Of a stretch of DNA of 64,000 bases, positions 1 through 10,859 are shown piece after piece. A program made the position numbers and the translations under genes. The notes below the pieces were generated by a model. That model saw only the letters and a program-made list of their open reading frames with translations, had not been told where the DNA came from and did not search any database. Each line of letters starts with the position of its first letter. The stretch's first letter is position 1. Origin of the DNA: Ditylenchus dipsaci (taxonomy: Eukaryota; Nematoda; Chromadorea; Rhabditida; Anguinidae); contig SADC01001323.1 in the NCBI GenBank assembly GCA_004194705.1, positions 248,001-312,000 on the forward strand, written 5' to 3'.

Positions 1-125
1 GCAAAATGCTAAAAATGCCCAATGGTAAAAATGCCCAACGGTAAAAATTCCCAACGGTAAAAATGCCCAATGGAAATTTTCCAAATGGTAAAAATGCCAA
101 TGAAATCTTTCCAAACGGTAAAAAT
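1..125. repeat. Tandem array of ~16-bp units, probable MULE subterminal array
   Basis: About seven imperfect copies of a unit like GGTAAAAATGCCCAAC run off the left edge. The unit resembles the subterminal arrays of the MULE-like elements elsewhere in the window (GGTAAATTCGCCCAC). I infer the right end of a further element truncated by the window; its TSD cannot be tested. Confidence 0.6.
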
Positions 126-161
126 ACTTCATTCCACATAAGCGTTCATCACTCTCATATA

Positions 162-336
162 TAGGGTTGTCGAGTCGAATACTCGAAATCGAGTAATTTC
201 GAGTATTATTCGAAATTTTCGAGTATCGAGTCGAGTACTCGAAAATTTCGAGTATCGAGTCGAGTACTCGAAAATTTCGAGTTTTGATAAGATTTCGAGT
301 CGAGTACTCGAAAATTTCGAGTACTCGACAACCCTA
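162..336. mobile_element. Palindromic hAT-type MITE, TAGGGTTG ends
   Basis: Starts TAGGGTTGTCGAGT and ends ACTCGACAACCCTA. The interior is a foldback of CGAGTACTCGAAAATTT units. The flanks CTCATATA and TTCATAAA agree at 6 of 8 positions, an eroded 8-bp TSD. It shares ends with 23153-25946, 26621-28250 and 42553-42684. From 337 to 520 I see nothing genic. Confidence 0.7.
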
Positions 337-521
337 TTCATAAAACGAGGGTTAAACCGAGGGCTAAAAAAAGGAACAAAAGAGAGAAGAGAAAATACCA
401 GAATTCACTGACATCAGGGTATTTTGGAGCGAAAACAACTATTCTTCTTTCAGTGCGTCAAAAAATCTAAAAAGTCGTCGATTTTAAGATTTCCTATCTG
501 TAAGGATTGTTGAATTCCTTA

Positions 522-580
522 TTTCCCGCGCTCTACAACAATACCAGAGTTTCCTATGGAAACACAATTACAGTATAAAA
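522..580 (+). promoter_or_regulatory. Putative core promoter: E2F-like site and TATA box
   Basis: TTTCCCGC at 522-529 matches the E2F consensus TTTSSCGC. TATAAAA at 574-580 lies about 130 bp before the first ATG of the downstream ORF. Spacing suits transcription starting near 605. Both motifs are short, so chance matches are possible. Confidence 0.4.
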
Positions 581-709
581 CGCCAGTAATAGTTTGATTT
601 AAACTGCCTTTTGTTCTGCAGCGAGAACATAGCCATAAGGTATATTTCTTACGGTAAACCTTCCAGTGTCGTGTGGTCCAGATCTCATTCTTATGGGAAC
701 TCCAGTATT

Positions 710-1393
710 ATGAATTACTATGGCGTAGCTCCAGCAGACGCAGATGTCTTGCTGTCCAGAATGCTAGCGTCCATACCGGTTTATGAGAGTCACAACCGTT
801 TCCAGTCTGATTATGCCAGGGTTTGTTCTCATGTTCAGGCTTCGATCTCTGTGCATCCGTCTACTCTTCTGGACTCTCCTGCTAGCTACTCTACCTCACA
901 CATGGTTTCGTCTCCGGCCTCAAGTCACGTCTATACTCCTGAGCCGGTGAAGCGGGGAAATGAAATGGGTACAAGTCAAGCCAAACATGCCTGCCAGTGG
1001 GAAAAGCTCCAGCCTCCAGAGGAAGTTCCTGATCTAATTAAATTCTTCGATCCAGTGCAGCCAGTCCAGCCAAGTGCCAGCTATCTGCAAGAACTCCAGC
1101 TCGTCTTTCCAGTCAGCTTGGAAGAAACACTCCAGTCTTCAAGTAGTTTGTCATTTGTAGACATGTCTAGTCCAGTAATAAATGCTTTGTCTACGTGTCC
1201 TCTTAGTGCTGCGAGCAATCCCCCTAGGTCTAGGTCGTGTTCTGGTTTTGATTCCCCACTCCATGAAGTGGATAACACAATCTGGTCGCCTGTTAAATCG
1301 TTTTTACCCTCCCCATTACTTGTCCAAGAAAAGAAAGCCAGAAATCTCCTCTTTCCAAATCACCAGAGCAAATTTTCGAAAATTGAAATTTAA
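710..1393 (+). CDS. Unrecognised Ser/Pro-rich protein, about 227 aa, single exon
   Basis: The longest uninterrupted ORF in the window outside repeats. The frame is open upstream to 611, but the first ATG is at 710, giving a protein that starts MNYYGVAPADADVLLSRMLA. The sequence is rich in Ser and Pro with short SP and SPV motifs, suggesting a mostly disordered protein and possible proline-directed phosphorylation. I see no signal peptide, membrane span or known domain. A TATA box lies about 130 bp upstream with an E2F-like site before it, and no transposon ends fall inside the frame. Codon use is mixed and not GC-biased. It could be a fast-evolving regulatory protein or a spurious ORF in unique DNA; its length in AT-rich sequence plus the TATA box favour a real gene. 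I assign no function. Confidence 0.5.
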   Translation: MNYYGVAPADADVLLSRMLASIPVYESHNRFQSDYARVCSHVQASISVHPSTLLDSPASYSTSHMVSSPASSHVYTPEPVKRGNEMGTSQAKHACQWEKLQPPEEVPDLIKFFDPVQPVQPSASYLQELQLVFPVSLEETLQSSSSLSFVDMSSPVINALSTCPLSAASNPPRSRSCSGFDSPLHEVDNTIWSPVKSFLPSPLLVQEKKARNLLFPNHQSKFSKIEI

Positions 1394-1794
1394 GAAGGAT
1401 TGAATTTTTAAAGACAAGAACTGGCATTTTTCCAAGTACAAATAGGAGTTTTTGCGTTTTCCATCTAACTTTTGTATAAAGCACTATGCATTTGTATTTT
1501 TCGTATACGTCCTTGGTACCAAAATGTAGCATATTTAAGTTTTTATCGAGTCTCCGGTTTTGTTTCAGAATAACTTGACAAAAAAGTTTCTAGGATCTCG
1601 AAAAAGTATACCAGATAAAAACTCGAAAAATTTTTTCACGAAAATCAAATGTGATTCTAAAATTTTGCTTGTTTTATGGGCAAGTGATGGCTTATTTGAA
1701 AGCCCTATTAGTAGGGAATTTTGAGAAACGAGTCTTGCGCAGGTAATAGAAAAAAAAATCAAGGCATAAAGCAAGATGTTGAGCTAACTCAAAA

Positions 1795-2275
1795 TTTCGA
1801 CCCTAGTAGCGAATTACCCCCGGGCCCCCCCCAAGGATTTTCACTTTTTTTACTTTAGTAAAAAGTACCCAAATTCATGTCCCAGACCCCGGAAAATGTG
1901 CGCAAACTCTTCATCGGTCACAACTTCCGTACGCTGGCCTACCCCAAGCCTAAGGGCTAAGCCTAAACTTGTAGTTTGCAAGTGTAGTTACAGCAATTTT
2001 TAAAGGTCGGATGCTTGGGGGGGGGGGGTTATTCGCATCTAGCGCCAAAATTTCTATTCTGTCCCGTCCCGACGTTCCGAAAAAATATTCATTTTTTGTC
2101 CCGTCCCGCTAAAAAATTTAAGCTAAAATCCGGGCGGGACGTCCCGTCCCGCCGGATTTTTTCCGTCCCGTACCCCGTCCCGAAAATTTTTTCGACCTTC
2201 TCCCGTCCCGGCGTCCCGTCCTGAAATTTTTTATAGTAAATTTTGTCCCGTTCCGAAATTGGCCATTTGCCATCT
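1795..2275. repeat. Composite repeat with poly-C/poly-G tracts and a GTCCCGTCCCG array
   Basis: Begins CTAGTAGCGAATTACCCCC and has the inverse GGGGGTTATTCGCATCTAG at about 2024-2043, so its first 250 bp are a foldback. The interior (about 1890-1985) recurs at 47450-47550 and partly at 20265-20310. From 2058 to 2255 follow repeats of GTCCCGTCCCG. The gap 1394-1794 holds only AT-rich sequence with no feature I can support. Confidence 0.65.
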
Positions 2276-2580
2276 CTATTTAAAGTAATGTCTGGCGTTC
2301 TGAATTTTCGGTAGCTGAATTGAATTGTTTAAAAAACATTTTAGTAAATAAATCCATCGAAATGTAAGATATCCACTCAGGTTTTGTGGTTGCGTTGAGC
2401 GAAATTTATTTCAGGGCGGTTGCTGGGTGGGGGGTTATTGGGTATTCACGTACTTGAAGGACCCTGTCTCTTCCTTATCATGGCAATTTGAAAGATTTAA
2501 ATGCGCGCGGGATCACACACATTTTGTCAATAATAATTTCGAATTGTTTTTTATTTCTGCTTATTGTTTAGAAAATAAAT

Positions 2581-5500
2581 CATGGTGGGGAAAACCAACA
2601 AAATGAGCAAATACCAATAAAATTTTGTGGCATTTCGTTTTTTGGAAGACCAACAAAATACCAATAAAATTTCAAATTAAATTTTATTGGTGTTTTATTG
2701 GTCTTTTGTTGGTGTTTTATTGGTCCTTGATTTTCACTGCAAACTAGCCAAATTTCACCTAATTGTTGACCGTTTCTTATTGTTTAGGTGGAAATTCAGA
2801 AGAAAAGCTTCATCAACCATATTAATTCTCAATGGCTGAAATTGGACGTCGTAAGAAAGTTAGTAATACATATTGAAGTGTCGCAGTTTTTTTATAAAAA
2901 TTACATTTAGATTCGGTTTGATCCAAGCCGTCACTCGACCTGGCCTTGGACTCGAAGCAAAGAATTCGGGTATCGTTTCGACATTCTACTGGACGATGGA
3001 CTTGAAACAGAAATGGTGGTCTGCAACATAGAAGGATGTAAAAAGATATTCAACAGAGCTGGTACTGCATCTTTAAGGTGATTTTTTGGCATGCTTAGAG
3101 TGGACTTTTGAAATGTTTTCAGTTACCACTTGAGTTCTCATATCAATGGATCGCCAGCTTCAGATGCTAAAATGGAACAATCGTTGCTAAAATTTGCGGT
3201 TTGCTCAACTCAGTCATTGAAAATAGCCGAAGACAAAAGCTTTCTCGCGTTTTTGGAAGAATTCCGAAAAATAATGTAGTGCTGTGCTGAATTTCAGTCA
3301 CATTTTGATTCTATTTAGCATTGACAACTTTACGAAGGGAATCGAGAAGCAAGCTAGAGACCTCCTGCCTTCAAAAAAGACGCTTGCAAAGTGGGTGGAT
3401 CTTTTAGTAGACAGCATCGAGCTCCAAGTCAAGAGCAAAATAAGCTGCTTGAAACAATATGGTGGATGCCTCACTATTGACTTCGCAAAGAAGCAAGTGG
3501 ATTACATTGCAGTCACTGCACACTTTCTTGACTCTGACTGGTTGGTCTTCTAAACTCTCGATTAACTTCTATTTATAGAGATTCTTCAGGAACAAAAATG
3601 ATTTTGTCTTGCTGTTTTCCCCGCTACCGTATGACATGAAGAAAACAAGCGCAAATGTCCACGCTCTCGTAAATGATCAGATGAATCTTCTTGGAATACA
3701 CGGGCAGATTGGGAAAAAATTTTCGTCACAACTGATGAAGGTAGTAACGTCAATTCTCTTGGTGGACAAAATCACCAGCCCTGCTAGCTCACGTGGGTGC
3801 CACTCTTGCTAAGCGAACAACCGTCTTTATCAAGACTCTATGCTCCAAGACGATATCAAGAACGTGTGCGAAAGAGTTGAATATCAGCTTCGAGAGATGG
3901 AAAAGCTTGTAGGGAAACTAAGGTTAGTTTCACGGTGAAGTTATATCGTGTTATGATAACACTGTTATCTCGATGATTTTAGAAAAGTGCAAAAGATTGT
4001 CTTGACTGCAGGAAAAGCTTTAAAACCTCCTGTAGAAACCCGGTGGCTCTCCTACTTCAATATGGTGGATGCATTAGTCAAAAACTTGGATATACTGCAG
4101 GAAGCTGTCGACCAATTTTCTCCTTCTTATGCTGCTCAACTGAGAGGGATTGCAAATCAGCGATGTTTTTCTGAGTACTTATCTGTTCTGGAGCCTGTAG
4201 CGAGTATGGTTATCGATGTGCAGGTATAATATGGATTTTTTGTCCTCCTTATTTTGAGATTTTCAGAGTGAATCCGAATGTACGTCTAACAGAATGCTGG
4301 AGCACTTGGCCTCTATCTGGCTTCATTTCCAGAAAAAAATCCAGATACATGATGGGAATTCGCTTTATGGAATTTCTTTGGCTGCAGCAGCTATGGAATG
4401 CTTCAACAAGAAAGTTGGAAACTGGTCAAGTACAAGCTGGCTGCATTCTGCTGATGGGAAGCTCAATAAGAAGCTTGTCGTGTGCTCGGCATTTCTGGAC
4501 CCGTTTATGCACGGCCGTTTGCGAAGCATCTGCTCCCAAATACCTTGTTTTAATTACGACGAGGTTAGAACTTCATTATTCTGCTTTTTGAACTCTTAAT
4601 TTACAGATAAGGAATTTGGTCGTCTCTGAAGCTGCACACTTAACACCAGAAGAGACGCTAGAGGTGACGCCGACAAAGAGGAAATCTGCATTTGCGTGTG
4701 TTCAGCCAAGAACAGTGGAGAACGAGGTGAACGCCTACTCCTCATTGCCTCTCACTGAAGATGATCCGCTTGTTTTTTGGAAAAACCATTACAAGGTCAG
4801 CAAATTTATCTTGATGCCAAAAATTCTACTTTATTTATTAAGAATTTCCCGTTTCTGGCTCCGTTTGCTCGTCTTCTGCTCGCCGTCCAAGCATCCAGTT
4901 CTCCTAGTGAGCGTGCCTTCAAAGAGCTTAGATGTTTGTTGGTGGACTTCACAAGAAATCGAATGAGTCCGGAAAGAATCGCTGCCTTAGTCCACTTGAG
5001 AAACCAATTTATGAAAGAATTGTGTGAATGTTTTTGTTATGTGACGTCGCATAGTTTGCAATAAAGTTGGTAGCTTGAAGAACGTATAGGTTATCTTACG
5101 TGAAAAGTGTAACTTCAAGAAATAATAATAGGGCATACTTGTTTTTTGAATAGAAATTCGAATTCTGAGAATTTTTCAGATTACAGTGCGTTTCTAGATT
5201 GTCTAAGTTCAATTTTATACGTCGAATACTTGTTTTATACGTGGTGTTCCCCAAAAAATCTATGGCACAGGGGTATATGATGTTAAGGCAATTGTTAGAT
5301 TTAGGTCGGTATGATGTAACAATGATTCAAGGATGTGATGTAAGGAATCTAATGCTCTGCGAGTGGTAAAATAGATTCTTTCGGTGGTTATTGTACCTTG
5401 CCCGACTCCTTCAGCCAAAAAATTGAGTAAAAAAGGGTCTGAATCGACAAAATCGAAAACAATAAAACACCAATAAAATCGATAAAACCAATAAAAGACC

Positions 5501-5610
5501 AACAAAACACCAATAAACCCAATAAAACACCAACAAAATTATAGTTAAAAATTAATTCTCGTTTGAATTTTTATTGGTATTTGCTCATTTTGTTGGTTTT
5601 CCCCACCATG
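2581..5610 (+). mobile_element. hAT transposon, 3030 bp, perfect 8-bp TSD
   Basis: Both ends carry a terminal inverted repeat of about 41 bp starting CATGGTGGGGAAAACC; the right end is its exact complement, finishing at 5610. The flanks are AAATAAAT at 2573-2580 and AAATAAAT at 5611-5618, the 8-bp TSD typical of hAT. Subterminal ACCAATAAAACACC units occur inside both ends. It encodes a BED-finger hAT transposase in the forward direction. Confidence 0.95.
2832..5064 (+). CDS. hAT transposase with BED zinc finger (multi-exon, frame breaks)
   Basis: The start MAEIGRRKK at 2832 is spliced (GT at 2859) to an exon with a BED-type finger: W-rich start, then C-x4-C near 3020-3045 and H-x4-H after the next short intron. 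Downstream blocks are typical of animal hAT transposases: the FDGWT-equivalent region, TTDEGSNV with a CLAHV-like stretch around 3720-3800, VETRWLSY near 4035, and the C-terminal dimerisation block with ASSSPSERAF near 4890. Stop TAA is at 5062. Introns are about 40-60 nt. Three frame breaks (near 3716, 3784 and 3812) each need one base and fit the window-wide missing-base pattern; otherwise I see no stop in the conserved blocks. The element ends and TSD are perfect, so it may be young and autonomous. Confidence 0.85.
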
Positions 5611-5883
5611 AAATAAATTCAGTAAATTTGTTCAAAATTTATAACTAATCACTGTTCGAGCCCAACGTTGCTTGACAATGCCAGATCGGACAACTTATTC
5701 GCCTTTCACTGCTCCATAACTGTCACTGTCATGGTGTGATTTATATAAAATAGAATATAACGTTTGAAATTCAAAATGCAAACAAAAAAATAATTCGAAA
5801 ACATTATTGACAAAATCTTTGTGGTCCCGCGCGCATTCAAATCTACGAAATTGCCATGATAAGGAAGAGACAGGGTTCTTTAA

Positions 5884-6330
5884 ATAATTCCTCCATGGTG
5901 TTAACTTTTTCGTTTTTATCTCGATTTAAACATTCAAACGAGAATTAAATGACGACCGCCTTTCACACTACGCCGCGCGTTCCCATTAGGTCACCAATGT
6001 CTCTAGGTAGTAAAAGTGTTTTCGATACTTTATAGCCGGGAGCACGACAAAATTCAACGGCGACAAAATTCTACTTACGACAAAATTCGACCGCGACGAA
6101 ATTATGTCGGACAAAATTCTACCGAACATTATTCTACCGCAACATGTTCTTTTATCTTTTGGATAGAGTTACTTCTACCATTTGTTGATTAAACTGCGTT
6201 TATGGTTATCTACTCATGCTTTCATTAAAAGGGGGGGGGGACTTTATATACGCATCGTCTATTGTCAAAAATTTAAGTCCTTCTGGGTGTGTTTTAATTA
6301 ACTTTTTTAGTAAGTTTTTTTGACTTTTAG
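5884..6330. other. No gene seen; AT-rich spacer
   Basis: Contains short imperfect CGACAAAATTC-type repeats around 6045-6130 (GACAAAATTC and ACAAAATTCTACC). No ORF or splice structure is supportable. Confidence 0.5.
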
Positions 6331-6735
6331 GTCCAAAATTCATCGAGCAATCGATTGTAACCATTTCCAGCACTGCTTTGCTGTCATCAACTGCCTCAAA
6401 CTGCCTTACGTTATACATGTTCCGAAACCTATTTTCTGGACTATTTCAGGTATGCTGAAGAATGGTTTGATAGTGGTGAAATGCTGTTTCGTCGAGTATT
6501 TTTTGAGTATTGGACAATAATTGATTTCACCAAAACTGGTTTTTACCAAAGGTCAAGCAATACCCTGCAACACGGCATTTGAGCACTATCAAACCATCTT
6601 CAGCGTGTCCGAATCAGTACAGAAAACATCCGAAAAAAAGAAAAAAATTCTGCTCCAAGTGGACGACCACTTGGTTTGGTTGGTCCAGACTAAAAAATTT
6701 AAATTCCAGCAAAATTTTCACAGAAAATGAGATTA
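6331..6735. repeat. Dispersed repeat around a CAAGTGGACGACCACTTGG palindrome
   Basis: The 6520-6735 unit carries GAGCACTATCAAACCATCTTCAGC-type sequence (shared core TCAAACCATCTTCAGC), then AAGTGGACGACCACTTGG and a GACTAAAAAATTTAAATTCC tail. Recognisable copies lie at 8400-8510, 9009-9285 and, inverted, 12220-12425. Its ends are not resolved; it may be the interior of an old MULE or hAT derivative. Confidence 0.65.
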
Positions 6736-6849
6736 AAAAAACTCATGGGGACACTGAAAGTGAGAGTGCGAGTGAGAGTGAAAGTAAGACTAAGAGGCAA
6801 TTTTCGCTATATCAGCTACATTTTTTCGTCTGAGCCTTGTTTTTTTGAC

Positions 6850-7975
6850 AGACGTACGACTCGGTACAACAAATGACTCGGTACAACGAGTCGGTACAAG
6901 TACGACTCGGTACACCGACTCGGTACAAGTATGACTCGGTACACCAACTCGGTACGACGTACGACTGGGTACAATGAGTCGGTACAACCTACGACTCGGT
7001 ACAACGAGTCGGTACACCGACTCGGTACAAGTATGACTCGGTACATCAACTCGGTACGACGTACGACTGGGTACAATTAGTCGGTACAACTTACGACTCG
7101 GTACAACGAGTCGGTACAATTTCATACCAAATTTTATTTTTTTTACCAAATTTACTCCTTCTTGTACCTAATCTTGTGGACCATGATCTTGTTATAAATT
7201 TCATATTCCGTCTTTGTTCACTCATTCACTATTATTTTTGGCAGATGACAGTATCGAGCATGTCTGCAATCATTCAAACCATAATTAATTTAGTTAAAAA
7301 ATGCATTACTTACCAGGGAATCTTGCTAATTTTTTATGCGAACTAGTGTGATTTTCGGCTTTATAAGAGAAACCAACTATAGTCCTCTCGATACAACGGA
7401 GAGCCTGGAGACAGGGATGAGAAAAGTATCTTATTAATTACAAAAGTATGACAATTTAAGGATATTCCGGTATCCCTAAAATATCCAAATTAAGATATAT
7501 ATGTATATCCTATTTAGGTTACTTGGATATTTCAGGACATTTAAAATATCTAAATAGGATGCTTTTCCCATCCCTGCCTGGATACCGGCTATAAGGTTTG
7601 CTATATCGAGAGTTCCTCGTACCTAAAGTCCGTTTTCTAGATCATTCCCCTCTGGAGACCAGTGTCCCCTGTTTCGTCCTCCAGGCAGGTAGGTAAAATA
7701 AGATAGTTAACGGTTTCGTTCCATTCAATCCATATCCACGAACAAATGGTGCAAGTTTTTGATGGTGAGTTTAGTCGATTTGGTACAATAAGGAGCAAAT
7801 TTGGTACAAAAAACACAATTTGTTATAAAAATTTGAAAAAATTGTACCGACTCGTTGTACCGAGCCGTAAGTTGTACCGACTCGTTGTACCCAGTCGTAC
7901 GTTGTACCGAGTCGTACTTGTACCGACTCGTTGTACCGAGTCATTTGTTGTACCGAGTCGTTGCTATACCGTTTT
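6850..7975. mobile_element. Foldback element with inverted GACTCGGTACAAC arrays
   Basis: The left arm (about 6850-7125) is a tandem array of GACTCGGTACAAC-type units. The right arm (about 7840-7970) is the same array inverted (TTGTACCGACTCG). The intervening 700 bp holds no supportable gene. The ORFs translated from the arrays are repeats of VVPSRTLYR type and are artefacts. Exact ends and TSD were not found, so the MULE assignment is by architecture only. Confidence 0.65.
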
Positions 7976-8646
7976 TTTTTACTTTTTGTTTAACTTTATA
8001 TTCAAGTTATGCTTGTTAATTTTTCAAATCATAATTTTTTTGCAAGTATTTTTACAAACTTAAAGGACCCTGTCTCTTCCTTATCATGGCAATTTCAAAA
8101 GTTTGAATGCGCGCGGGACCACATGGATTTTGTCAATAATGTTTTCGAATTATTTTTTTAATTGCATTTTAAAAATTTAAATTTAAAAAGTTATGTTCTA
8201 TTTTATATAGGAGGGAAACGGTAAATTCGCCCACAGTAAATTCGCCCACAGTAAATTCGCCCACGGTAAATTCGCCCACAGGTAAATTCGCCCACAGGTA
8301 AATTCGCCCACAGGTAAATTCGTCCACAAAAGTTGTCCCGATACGAAATGTTTTGTTACTGCTCGGTCCACACTTTTGAAATTCATGCGTTTTAGAGGAG
8401 GCCAACCCTATTCAGCATGTCTGAGTTAGTCCAGAAAACAGGTTTTAGAATGTGAAAAACGTAAAAGAAAAATTCGCACCAAGTGGACGACCATTTGGTT
8501 TCAATGGTGTAAATTACAACTTCGGTACTGCCAACTGAGTACTATGACTAAGATACCACTGCCTAGAAACTGTATTCCTCTACTACCCAAGTACCACTTT
8601 CTAAGCACTTCCACCTAAGTACCGATAGCTCGTCAATAACTTGGTA

Positions 8647-8830
8647 CAGTCGACGCTCGATATAACGTCCCTCAAGGGACCGGCCAAAATGGGACGTTAT
8701 ATCGAGCGGACGTTATATCGAGCGTTCATTTGACTAAATTTTAGTCAAAGCTGACCAAATTCGTGATTTTTTTGGGACGTTATATCGAGCGGGACGTTAT
8801 ATCGGGGGTCGTTATATCGAGCGTCGACTG
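8647..8830. mobile_element. pogo/Tc1-type MITE, TA TSD
   Basis: Starts CAGTCGACGCTCGATATAAC and ends GTTATATCGAGCGTCGACTG, with TA on both sides. This terminal motif is characteristic of pogo/Tigger-like Tc1-mariner elements. No coding content. The surrounding 8510-8930 is a degenerate array of GGTACTACCACCTGAG-type units. Confidence 0.85.
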
Positions 8831-9299
8831 TATAACCACCTGGATACCACTTTCTTGGTACTACCACCTGAGAACCACTTTCCTGTTTCTACCACCTCCA
8901 TGCACCTGGATACCCTACGGGATACGAAACTACTCCAAAACTAGGCTTCCTGTAGGTTTTTAAATCTTTTCTATAATACAACTTAAGGTTTACTGGGTAA
9001 CTCATGTACCAACTAAACTAAGGTCGTGGTCGTCCACTTCGATCAAAAAAAAATTACATTTTTTATGTTCCAAACATGTTTAAAATACCCGAGAAAACGG
9101 CATTTTGCCACTGTCAAACCATCTTCAGCATGTCCGAGTTGGTCCAAAAAACAGATTTTGAAACATGAAAAACGTAAAAAATTGCGCCAAGTGGACGACC
9201 ACTTGGTTTGGTTTATTCAGACTAAAAAATTTAAATTCCCGCAAAATTTTTCAAAATGCATGAATTTCAAAAGTGTGGACTAAGCAGTAACAAAAAATT

Positions 9300-9533
9300 G
9301 GCTCTATTGACCTATCCGGGGCCATTTTTCCTTTGGTCCACCCTGTGGTTTTTTGTTGAAAAATGCCTTGGTCCCCCTGTCCATTATAGTTATATTAATA
9401 CTGTGATTATGGTTAAAATGATCACCTTGACCATGTTCACCTTCAAAACAACAGGGGGGACCAAGGCATTTTTCAACAAAAAACCACAGGGTGGACCAAA
9501 GGGAAAAATGGCCCCGGATAGGTCAATAGAGCC
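9300..9533. mobile_element. 234-bp palindromic MITE with 8-bp TSD
   Basis: Long near-perfect inverted repeats start GGCTCTATTGACCTATCCGG and end with the complement. The TSD AAAAAATT is at 9292-9299 and 9534-9541. It is inserted in the right inner arm of the MULE 8213-9660 and is therefore the youngest layer on that side. Confidence 0.9.
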
Positions 9534-10257
9534 AAAAAATTTCGTGTCGGGACAAATTTTGTGGGCGAATTTACCTATGGGCGAATTTACCTGTGGGCGA
9601 ATTTACCTGTGGGCGAATTTACCGTGGGCGAATTTACTGTGGGCGAATTTACCTAGAGCCTATATAGGACAATACTTTTTTCTCCGACTAAAACACTTTT
9701 TTTTCCGACTAATTTTAACTTTGTTTTTATTTTGGCATTTTTTCTTAATTTTTGTGCTAATTTTTTAAAAGTTTTAGTATTGTCGTGTAGCCCAGGATCT
9801 CAGCTTTCCAACAAGCTATAAAACTTCATTGAAGGATTTTAGAAAGGTAGACTTTTAGAGGTTTCAAAAAATAAAATTTATTTTTATTTTATTTTTTGAA
9901 ACCTCTAAAAGTCTACCTTTCTAAAATCCTTCAATGAAGTTTTATAGCTTGTTGGAAAGCTGAGATCCTGGGCTACACGACAATACTAAAACTTTTAAAA
10001 AATTAGCACAAAAATTAAGAAAAAATGCCAAAATAAAACAAAGTTAAAATTAGTCGGAAAAAAAGAAATTAGTCGGAAAAAAAAGTGTTTTAGTCGGAGA
10101 AAAAAGTATTGTCCTTTTATATAATGTCACATTTATTTTCTAAACAATCAGCGCAAACAAAAAAATAATTCGGCATTATATTGACAAAATGTGTGTGGTC
10201 CCGCGCGCATTCAAACCTTTCAAATTGCCATGATAAGGAAGAGACAGGGTCCTTTAA

Positions 10258-10492
10258 AGGACAATGGTGTTTGCGCGCAGCGGTTGTCCCCCGCCAATTC
10301 AAATTTTTTTCCCAATCATTGAACTTCTGTACGGATTTTTCAACTTGGTTTCTAACAAAACAAGGCCTAGAATTTAATTTTAGGTATAGTTTTGTTAGAA
10401 ACCAAGATGAAAAATCCGTACAGAAGATCAATGATTAGGAAAAATTTTGAATTGGCGGGGGAAAACCGCTGCGCGCAAAAACCATGGTCCTT
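10258..10492. mobile_element. TTAA-flanked palindromic MITE
   Basis: Begins AGGACAATGG and ends CCATGGTCCT between TTAA at 10254-10257 and 10493-10496. Its inner arms carry CTTCTGTACGGATTTTTCAA, a core shared with the MITEs at 19607-19838 and 58291-58501. It abuts the previous MITE through one shared TTAA. Confidence 0.9.
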
Positions 10493-10859
10493 TAAAGGGG
10501 AAAATTTATATACGCATCGCCTTAGGTCACAATTTCGACTGCCAGTTGGTGCACACCCTGTTTTCATTTTCTTTTATTTGCAAATTTGGTGTCGAAATTA
10601 TCCTCAGGCTCTTGTCTATCCAACAAAATCATCAGTACAGAAAAAGGTTATATAAACTTAGGGATAGAATTTAAAAACCTTCTACGATGTCGAATTCCAT
10701 GACATCCTACCCAGGACTATCCCAGAAGTTTCCGGTAGTATCCTGGAACTGACGTTTTTCGCAATTTTAATTTATATACTCATTTGCAACCTTACACTCA
10801 AAATGTAGCTCTGCTTTTTGGCGTAATTTTCAGTATATGGTTGCAAATGAACATATAAA

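Larger units (their letters stand above)
2458..5879. mobile_element. TTAA-flanked MITE (AGGACC ends), split by a hAT insertion
   Basis: The left half starts AGGACCCTGTCTCTTCC at 2458 after TTGA (one mismatch from TTAA). The right half ends GGAAGAGACAGGGTTCT at 5879 before TTAA. The halves are inverted copies, including the GCGCGCGGG segment. The hAT element 2581-5610 sits between them with a perfect TSD, so the MITE is older. The same family is intact at its outer ends at 8064-10253. Confidence 0.85.
8213..9660. mobile_element. MULE-like element with GGTAAATTCGCCCAC arrays
   Basis: Begins GGGAAACGGTAAATTCGCCC and ends GGCGAATTTACCTAGAGCC. The 9-bp TSD TATATAGGA is at 8204-8212 and 9661-9669. 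The left arm holds seven array units, and the right arm holds inverted units. Inner arms pair (TTGTCCCGATACGAAATGTT and complement). The left array is the same, unit by unit, as that of 47162-48427, while the interiors differ. It contains a pogo MITE (8647-8830) and a hAT-type MITE (9300-9533). Confidence 0.9.
8210..10114. mobile_element. GGACAATAC foldback element (9-bp TSD), interrupted near its left tip
   Basis: The termini are GGACAATAC and GTATTGTCC. Most of it (9670-10114) is a near-perfect palindrome of about 450 bp centred near 9890. The 9-bp TSD TTTTATATA flanks it. Three bases into the element, a second element (8213-9660) has inserted, duplicating TATATAGGA. A diverged relative at 53368-53773 also has a 9-bp TSD, so a Mutator-like mechanism is likely. 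Confidence 0.85.
8064..10253. mobile_element. TTAA-flanked MITE, host of a nested insertion stack
   Basis: Starts AGGACCCTGTCTCTTCC after TTAA (8060-8063) and ends GAGACAGGGTCCT before TTAA (10254-10257). Its middle is split at TTTTATATA, which is present at both 8201-8209 and 10115-10123, by the foldback 8210-10114. The right TTAA is shared with the next MITE at 10258. Confidence 0.9.

Noticed and set aside
6790..7149. Long ORFs reading VVPSRRLYR-type repeats
   Set aside because: Translation of the GACTCGGTACAAC array in several frames; the periodicity is at DNA level and the same happens on both strands.
8221..8330. Regular short repeats resembling a CRISPR array (also 36110-36250, 47165-47275, 48300-48420)
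   Set aside because: Units are contiguous with no unique spacers, inverted at the partner end of each element, and bounded by 9-bp TSDs; these are MULE subterminal arrays in a eukaryotic genome.
9256..9768. 170-codon ORF on the plus strand
   Set aside because: Runs through a palindromic MITE and a MULE array; no domain and the strand partner is equally open.
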